Assembly: GCA_946626265.1 (NCBI GenBank)
Contig: CAMOUE010000065.1
Span: 1-10,262 of the forward strand
Reading direction: 5' to 3'
DNA: 10,262 bases
Origin: an uncultured Eggerthellaceae bacterium
GTDB taxonomy: Bacteria > Actinomycetota > Coriobacteriia > Coriobacteriales > Eggerthellaceae
The notes under the pieces are model-generated. The model did not search any database and had not been told where the DNA came from. It saw nothing but the letters and a program-made list of their open reading frames with translations. Position numbers and translations under genes: made by a program. Of this stretch, positions 7,071 to 10,262 are shown in pieces. Every line of letters starts with the position of its first letter. The stretch's first letter is position 1.

Positions 7071-7126
7071 GTTTCGCGGCGCCTCGCTGAAACGCGCCCT
7101 TAACCCTGCCGAAATACCGTTGCAAT
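7071..7126. promoter_or_regulatory. Phased AAC boxes upstream of asnB
   Basis: On the plus strand GAAAC (7089), TTAAC (7100), GAAAT (7111) and GCAAT (7122) follow one another at exactly 11-bp steps (5 + 6). A GTTTC at 7071 forms CGTTTC-N13-GAAACG with the first box, the same dyad and spacer as upstream of carA. TTAAC-n6-GAAAT is close to the actinobacterial GlnR box gTnAc-n6-GaAAc. The array lies 71-126 bases upstream of the asnB ATG, a position suited to activation. No strong -10/-35 pair is visible nearer the gene. The regulator is inferred, not seen. Confidence 0.5.
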
Positions 7127-7137
7127 AATGTCCCCAC

Positions 7138-7210
7138 GTCATCCAGAGCGCAGCGCCCGAAGGGCGCGGAGTCGAAGGATCCCGCGTGTTGCGGGTTCTC
7201 CCGACTCGTT
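7138..7210. repeat. Composite intergenic palindromic repeat downstream of pyrG
   Basis: This 73-bp stretch holds nested hairpins: GCGCCC-GAA-GGGCGC (7153-7167), CCCGC-GTGTT-GCGGG (7181-7195) and an outer GAGTCG/CGACTC pair (7169-7174, 7202-7207). Its pyrG-side edge, GTTCTCCCGACTCGTT (7195-7210), matches 15 of 16 bases of the right arm of the dispersed palindrome. The other edge (GTCATCCAGAGCG...GAAGGATC) resembles a common class of interspersed GTCATCCTGAGCG-type repeats. It begins four bases after the pyrG stop and may act as a transcript end, though no T run is present. Confidence 0.6.
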
Positions 7211-7214
7211 TTGG

Positions 7215-8882
7215 CTAAGCGCGGTTGCTCGCCGTAGCGGCTATGAAGTCGCGGAACAGCGGATGCGGCTTGCCGGGGCGGCTCTTGAATTCGGGATGCG
7301 CCTGCGTGGCCACGAACCAGGGGTGGTCGGGAAGCTCGACCATCTCGGTCAGGCGCTCGTCGGGCGAGAGGCCCGAAATGACGAGCCCCGCTTCGGCGAG
7401 TCGGTCGCGATAGGCATTGGACACCTCGTAGCGGTGGCGGTGCCGTTCGTAGACGAGCTCGGCGCCGTAAGCCGCATGCGCCTTCGTGCTCGGCGCCACC
7501 TTGCAGGGGTAGGCGCCCAGGCGCATCGTGCCGCCCTTGTTCTCGACGTCTTCCTGCTCGGGCATGAGGTCGATCACGAACGGTGCCCCTGACCAAAGGG
7601 GAGACTCTCTTTTGATCGCTGACCATTTGGGAGTCTCCCCTTTGGTCAGGTCGTCTTCGTCGGCGAACTCGGCGGACGTCGCGCCGTCGAGGCCGGCAAC
7701 GTGACGGGCGAACTCGCAGACCGCCGCCTGAAGGCCGAGGCAGATTCCCAGGAAGGGGATGCCGTTCTCGCGTGCATAGCGCGCAGCGGCGATCTTTCCC
7801 TCGAAGGCGCGCTGGCCGAACCCGCCGGGCACGAGGATGCCGTCCATGCCCTCGAGCTCGCGCGCGGCGTTCTCGTCGGAAAGCTGTTCGCCGTCGATCA
7901 GGTGCACGTTCGCGTGCACGCCGTTTGCAACGCCGGCATGTCCGAGCGCCTCGATGACCGACAGGTAGGCGTCGGGCAAGCTCGTGTATTTGCCGACGAT
8001 CGCGATGTCGACTTGACCTTCGCAGCGTGCCGCCGCGTCTGCGTAACGTTGCAGCGGCGCTTGGGCGAGCTCGCCTTCGGGCAGCTTGAGGCGGCGTAGC
8101 ACCTTCACGTCGAAACCTTGGTCAAAAAGATCGATCGGCACGTCGTAGATGCTCGGTGCGTCGACGCACGATAGCACCGAGTCGACGTCGACGTCGCAGA
8201 AGTGCGCGATCTTCGCGCGCACGGCGTCGCTTATCTCGTGGTCGGAACGGCATACGATGAAATCGGGCTGCACGCCCATCGAGCGCATCTCCTTGACGGA
8301 ATGCTGCGTTGGCTTGGTCTTGACCTCGTGCGCGGCGGCGATGTAGGGCACGAGGCTCACGTGTACGAACACGACGTTCTCGGGCCCCAGCTCGTGGCGC
8401 AGCTGGCGCACGGCTTCGATGAAGGGCTGGCCCTCGATGTCGCCGATGGTGCCGCCGATTTCGGAAATGACGATATGGGCGCCGGTCTGCGTGGCCGCGC
8501 GCAGCACGCGCTCCTTGATGGCGTCGGTGACGTGCGGGATGACCTGCACCGTGCCGCCCAGGAAGTCGCCGCGGCGTTCGCGCGCCACGAGCGACTGGTA
8601 AATCGAGCCCTGCGTGAAGTTCGATTCGCGCGAGAGGCTCTCGTCGATGAAGCGCTCGTAGTGGCCGAGGTCGAGGTCGCCCTCGTGGCCGTCGTCGGTC
8701 ACGAACACCTCGCCGTGCTGGAACGGGCTCATGGTGCCGGGGTCGACGTTGAGGTAGGGGTCCATCTTCTGCATGGTCACCTTGTACCCGCGCGCCTTGA
8801 GCAGGTGCCCGAGTGACGCGGCGGTGATTCCCTTGCCCAGCGACGATACGACGCCACCTGTTACGAAGATGTGCTTAGCCAT
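7215..8882 (-). CDS. pyrG: CTP synthase with an in-frame palindromic insertion
   Basis: PyrG converts UTP to CTP with ATP and glutamine, the last step of cytoplasmic pyrimidine nucleotide synthesis. The 555-residue protein has the synthetase domain (KHIFVTGGVVSSLGKG at 3-18, MDPYLNVDPGTM at 40-51, EIGGTIGDIEGQPF at 141-154). A class I glutaminase domain follows, with Cys381 in GICLGLQ and His529/Glu531 in HPEFKSRP. The ATG at 8880-8882 has GGAGG five bases upstream; an in-frame ATG at 8906 lies upstream of that ribosome site and is not used. Residues 412-432 (LTKGETPKWS...) are absent from the Bacillus and E. coli enzymes at this point. They are encoded by a 20-bp-arm palindrome. All catalytic residues remain, so the enzyme, essential in most bacteria, is probably active with the extra loop. 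The leader contains a TATAAT and a terminator-like hairpin. Confidence 0.96.
   Translation of the reverse strand: MAKHIFVTGGVVSSLGKGITAASLGHLLKARGYKVTMQKMDPYLNVDPGTMSPFQHGEVFVTDDGHEGDLDLGHYERFIDESLSRESNFTQGSIYQSLVARERRGDFLGGTVQVIPHVTDAIKERVLRAATQTGAHIVISEIGGTIGDIEGQPFIEAVRQLRHELGPENVVFVHVSLVPYIAAAHEVKTKPTQHSVKEMRSMGVQPDFIVCRSDHEISDAVRAKIAHFCDVDVDSVLSCVDAPSIYDVPIDLFDQGFDVKVLRRLKLPEGELAQAPLQRYADAAARCEGQVDIAIVGKYTSLPDAYLSVIEALGHAGVANGVHANVHLIDGEQLSDENAARELEGMDGILVPGGFGQRAFEGKIAAARYARENGIPFLGICLGLQAAVCEFARHVAGLDGATSAEFADEDDLTKGETPKWSAIKRESPLWSGAPFVIDLMPEQEDVENKGGTMRLGAYPCKVAPSTKAHAAYGAELVYERHRHRYEVSNAYRDRLAEAGLVISGLSPDERLTEMVELPDHPWFVATQAHPEFKSRPGKPHPLFRDFIAATASNRA
7588..7650. repeat. Palindromic element inserted in frame within pyrG
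   Basis: The 20-bp arms 7588-7607 (CCTGACCAAAGGGGAGACTC) and 7631-7650 are exact reverse complements, separated by 23 bases. The loop holds a further partial arm (CTGACCATTTGGGAG when read on the plus strand), allowing alternative folds. The unit spans 63 bases, a multiple of three, and adds 21 codons to pyrG without a stop. Removing them leaves SAEFADEDD joined to APFVIDLMPEQ, which aligns well with Bacillus PyrG. The behaviour resembles Rickettsia palindromic elements, which also insert in frame in genes, but the sequence is not one I recognise. Confidence 0.85.
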
Positions 8883-8907
8883 GCGAGCCTCCCGTCTTCG
8901 AAGCATG

Positions 8908-8950
8908 AAAAAAGCGCCTGGCCGGCATACTCGGAATGCCCTCCAAACGC
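8908..8950 (-). terminator. Terminator-like hairpin in the pyrG leader
   Basis: In the pyrG direction GCGTTTGG (8950-8943) pairs with CCAGGCGC (8921-8914), including two U-G pairs. An inner GGCAT/ATGCC stem closes a seven-base loop, and six T residues follow (8913-8908). This is a good intrinsic-terminator form, ending 25 bases before the pyrG ATG. If the TATAAT at 8962-8957 is used, the hairpin begins at about the first transcribed base. Bacillus pyrG is known to be controlled by CTP-sensitive attenuation; whether this hairpin works likewise or simply stops read-through from the PII gene is open. Confidence 0.6.
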
Positions 8951-8956
8951 CTCTTG

Positions 8957-8962
8957 ATTATA
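8957..8962 (-). promoter_or_regulatory. pyrG: Candidate -10 box for pyrG
   Basis: An exact TATAAT on the minus strand lies 75 bases upstream of the pyrG ATG. The -35 region (around GAAACA, 8986-8981, 18-bp spacing) is weak, which would suit an activated promoter. Phased AAC boxes lie further upstream at 9001-9027. Confidence 0.5.
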
Positions 8963-9000
8963 GGATGCGCATCCGGTCGGTGTTTCTGCGGGCATGCGAT

Positions 9001-9027
9001 TTAACGCGCCTGCAACCCGATGGAAAC
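9001..9027. promoter_or_regulatory. Phased AAC boxes upstream of pyrG
   Basis: On the plus strand TTAAC (9001), GCAAC (9012) and GAAAC (9023) stand exactly 11 bp apart. This is the same 5 + 6 geometry and strand as upstream of asnB, and close to the GlnR form gTnAc-n6-GaAAc. The array lies 39-65 bases upstream of the candidate TATAAT, a usual place for an OmpR-family activator. GTTTC at 8982-8986 makes a further, widely spaced inverted match. Function is inferred. Confidence 0.45.
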
Positions 9028-9036
9028 ACGCCGGGA

Positions 9037-9069
9037 AATGAGTCGGGAGAACTGTCCTTCCGACTCATT
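9037..9069. repeat. Palindromic repeat copy D in the PII-pyrG gap
   Basis: The left arm (9037-9052) is identical to the perfect copies. The right arm (9054-9069) carries two changes, leaving one mismatch and one wobble in the stem. No T run follows on either strand. Confidence 0.85.
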
Positions 9070-9075
9070 GTGCAC

Positions 9076-9105
9076 AATGAGTCAGGGGTCAGGGCACCGA
9101 CTCAC
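9076..9105. repeat. Variant palindromic repeat E next to copy D
   Basis: AATGAGTCAGGGG at 9076-9088 and CACCGACTCAC at 9095-9105 form a looser dyad with the same TGAGTC/GACTCA feet as the main palindrome but a different core. Its left foot resembles the partial arm after the transposase gene (AATGAGTCAGAAGG). It ends two bases from the PII gene stop. Copies D and E together make a perfect 22-bp palindrome across their junction (9062-9083). Confidence 0.6.
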
Positions 9106-9107
9106 TC

Positions 9108-9446
9108 TTAGATCGCTTGCTCGCCGCGCTCGCGGGTGCGGATGCGGATGACTTCCTCGACGGGGCTGACGAAGATCTTTCCGTCGCCGACTTCGCCGGT
9201 GGCTGCCGTGTCGCAGATGAGATCGACGAGCGAGTCCACTGCCTCGTCGTCCACGATGAGCTCGAACTTCACTTTTGGGATCATGTTCAAGAGCACCTCG
9301 GTGCCGCGGAAGTACTCCGACCAGCCATGCTGGTTGCCGCAGCCCATCACCTGCGCGATGGTCATGCCCGACACGTCGGCTGCGAACAGGGCCTCCTTCA
9401 GCTCTTCCATCTTCTCGGGGCGCACGATTGCGATGATGCGTTTCAT
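9108..9446 (-). CDS. PII-family nitrogen regulator (GlnB/GlnK type)
   Basis: PII trimers bind ATP, ADP and 2-oxoglutarate and control targets such as the AmtB channel. The 112-residue length is normal. MKRIIAIVRPEKMEELKEAL opens the first strand and helix. The T-loop region reads GCGNQHGWSEYFRGTEVLLNMIPKVK, and the C-terminal signatures GEVGDGKIFVSPVEEVIRIRTRERGEQAI are intact. Position 51, the tyrosine uridylylated in E. coli GlnB, is valine (RGTEV), so GlnD-type uridylylation at that site is not possible. The ATG at 9444-9446 is set by AGGAGG eight bases upstream, which abuts the amtB stop. Only 13 bases separate the two genes, so they form one operon with amtB first. The partnership suggests a GlnK-like role in gating the ammonium channel. 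Whether to call it glnB or glnK cannot be settled from this sequence. Confidence 0.95.
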   Translation of the reverse strand: MKRIIAIVRPEKMEELKEALFAADVSGMTIAQVMGCGNQHGWSEYFRGTEVLLNMIPKVKFELIVDDEAVDSLVDLICDTAATGEVGDGKIFVSPVEEVIRIRTRERGEQAI

Positions 9447-9459
9447 ATCCGGTTCCTCC

Positions 9460-10262
9460 TTAGTCCATGCCCAAATACGCGGGGTACGCGCTCTCGCCGT
9501 GGTTGACAACGTCGAGACCAAGCGCTTCTTCCTGCTCGCTCACGCGCAGAGTGCCGCCGAACGCCGCCTTCAGCGCGAGTCCGATCACGAGACCGCCGGC
9601 GATGACGAACGCGAGCGTCACCAGGATGCCGATCAGCTGGCTGGCAAGCAGCGACGGGTCGCCGGTGTAGACGAGGCCTCCGAAGCCGGTCCATGAGAGC
9701 TCGGGAACGCAGAATACGCCGGTGAGCAGGCCGCCTACGACGCCGCCGACCGAGTGGCAGCCGAATGCGTCGAGCGCGTCGTCGTAGCCGATCCTCCGCT
9801 TGGCGTAGCTGATGGCGAAAAAGCAGCACGGCGCCGTGACGAAGCCCATCACGATCGCGGCCCACGGCTCGACGAAGCCAGCCGCCGGGGTGATGGCCAC
9901 AAGCCCTGCCACCAGGCCGGTGCAAGCACCCACGAGCGTGGGCTTGCCGACGCGGATGCGTTCGACGAGCATCCACGACAGCATGCCCGCCGCGGAGGCG
10001 ACGATCGTGTTGAGCAGCGCGAGCGCTGCCACGCCGTCGGCTGCGAACTGCGAGCCGGCGTTGAAGCCGAACCAGCCGAACCACAGCAGCGTCGCCCCCA
10101 GCACCACGAAGGGCACGTTATGGGGCCGGTAGCTCATCACCGCATAGCCGCGGCGTCCGCCGAGCAGCAGGCAGAGCACCAGGCCGGTCACGCCCGAGCT
10201 GATGTGGACCACGTCGCCGCCGGCGAAGTCGAGTGCGCCGATCTTCTCTCCGATGAGGCTGC
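9460..10262 (-). CDS. amtB: Ammonium transporter, C-terminal part (runs off the window)
   Basis: Amt proteins are trimeric inner-membrane ammonium channels. About 267 C-terminal residues are present; the start lies beyond base 10262. The visible part opens with ALDFAGGDVVHISSGVTGL, holding the first pore histidine. It continues with several hydrophobic spans (for example VPFVVLGATLLWFGWFGF, the Leu/Ala-rich ALALLNTIVASAAGMLSW and LVGACTGLVAGLVAI) and GCHSVGGVVGGLLTGVF with the second pore histidine, then a last span near LIGILVTLAFVIAGGLVIG. The short cytoplasmic tail ends GLDVVNHGESAYPAYLGMD and carries the conserved HGESAY segment that contacts PII in this family. The twin histidines are conserved, so conduction is probably normal. 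The TAA stop lies 13 bases before the PII gene start. The apparent GTG start at 10212 is internal and not real. Confidence 0.95.
   Translation of the reverse strand, partial: SLIGEKIGALDFAGGDVVHISSGVTGLVLCLLLGGRRGYAVMSYRPHNVPFVVLGATLLWFGWFGFNAGSQFAADGVAALALLNTIVASAAGMLSWMLVERIRVGKPTLVGACTGLVAGLVAITPAAGFVEPWAAIVMGFVTAPCCFFAISYAKRRIGYDDALDAFGCHSVGGVVGGLLTGVFCVPELSWTGFGGLVYTGDPSLLASQLIGILVTLAFVIAGGLVIGLALKAAFGGTLRVSEQEEALGLDVVNHGESAYPAYLGMD

Noticed and set aside
4994..7090. A 698-codon plus-strand frame opposite asnB
   Set aside because: It is a shadow of GC-rich coding on the other strand, with biased composition and no recognisable domain.
7100..7126. A sigma-70 promoter for asnB (TTGCAA with TTAAGG-like -10)
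   Set aside because: The -10 match is poor, and the same bases are better explained as part of the phased AAC boxes.
9081..9099. Similarity of GGTCAGGGCACCG here to the edge of the pyrG insertion (GGTCAGGGGCACCG)
   Set aside because: About 13 bases with a gap, partly in pyrG host codons. It is too short to link the two repeat families without a genome search.
1..10262. tRNA, rRNA, CRISPR array or phage genes
   Set aside because: No regular spaced repeats, cloverleaf-like segments or phage-type proteins were seen. The repeats present are single palindromes.

Overview
The window is GC-rich, densely coded bacterial DNA. It looks like a Gram-positive chromosome, because it carries the MurT/GatD enzyme that amidates lipid II. 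The amtB-then-PII gene order and the base composition suggest an actinobacterium. A gut coriobacterium of the Eggerthellaceae type is my best guess, but that is inference from style and not a marker-gene identification.

Layout. All housekeeping genes lie on the minus strand, so transcription runs from high to low coordinates. In that direction they are: amtB (3' part, 10262-9460), a PII regulator (9446-9108), pyrG (8882-7215), asnB (7000-5045), a murT-gatD fusion (5048-2838), carA (1872-607) and the 5' part of carB (555-1). The only plus-strand gene is a RAYT-type Y1 (HUH) transposase at 2018-2761, lodged between murT-gatD and carA.

Theme. Apart from the transposase, every gene concerns ammonium or glutamine nitrogen. 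AmtB and PII import and sense ammonium. PyrG, AsnB, GatD and CarA are four different glutamine amidotransferases, and CarB is the partner of CarA. The control regions of carA, asnB and pyrG each contain AAC-type pentamers at exact 11-bp spacing (5 + 6 bases), with GAAAC as the commonest form. This is the geometry of OmpR-family sites and close to the actinobacterial GlnR box. A shared nitrogen regulator is therefore a good hypothesis. asnB and murT-gatD overlap by four bases (ATGA), which suggests that AsnB may work with MurT-GatD in cell-wall amidation.

Repeats. A palindrome with 16-bp arms (left arm AATGAGTCGGGAGAAC) occurs as two identical perfect copies flanking the transposase. Diverged or partial copies lie between carA and carB, in the PII-pyrG gap, and after pyrG. 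This resembles a REP/RAYT system. In two genes the palindrome contains the gene's own TGA stop codon. A second, unrelated palindrome (20-bp arms) sits inside pyrG as an apparent 63-nt in-frame insertion adding 21 residues to CTP synthase. Intrinsic-terminator-like hairpins occur in the pyrG leader and, unexpectedly, between carA and carB.
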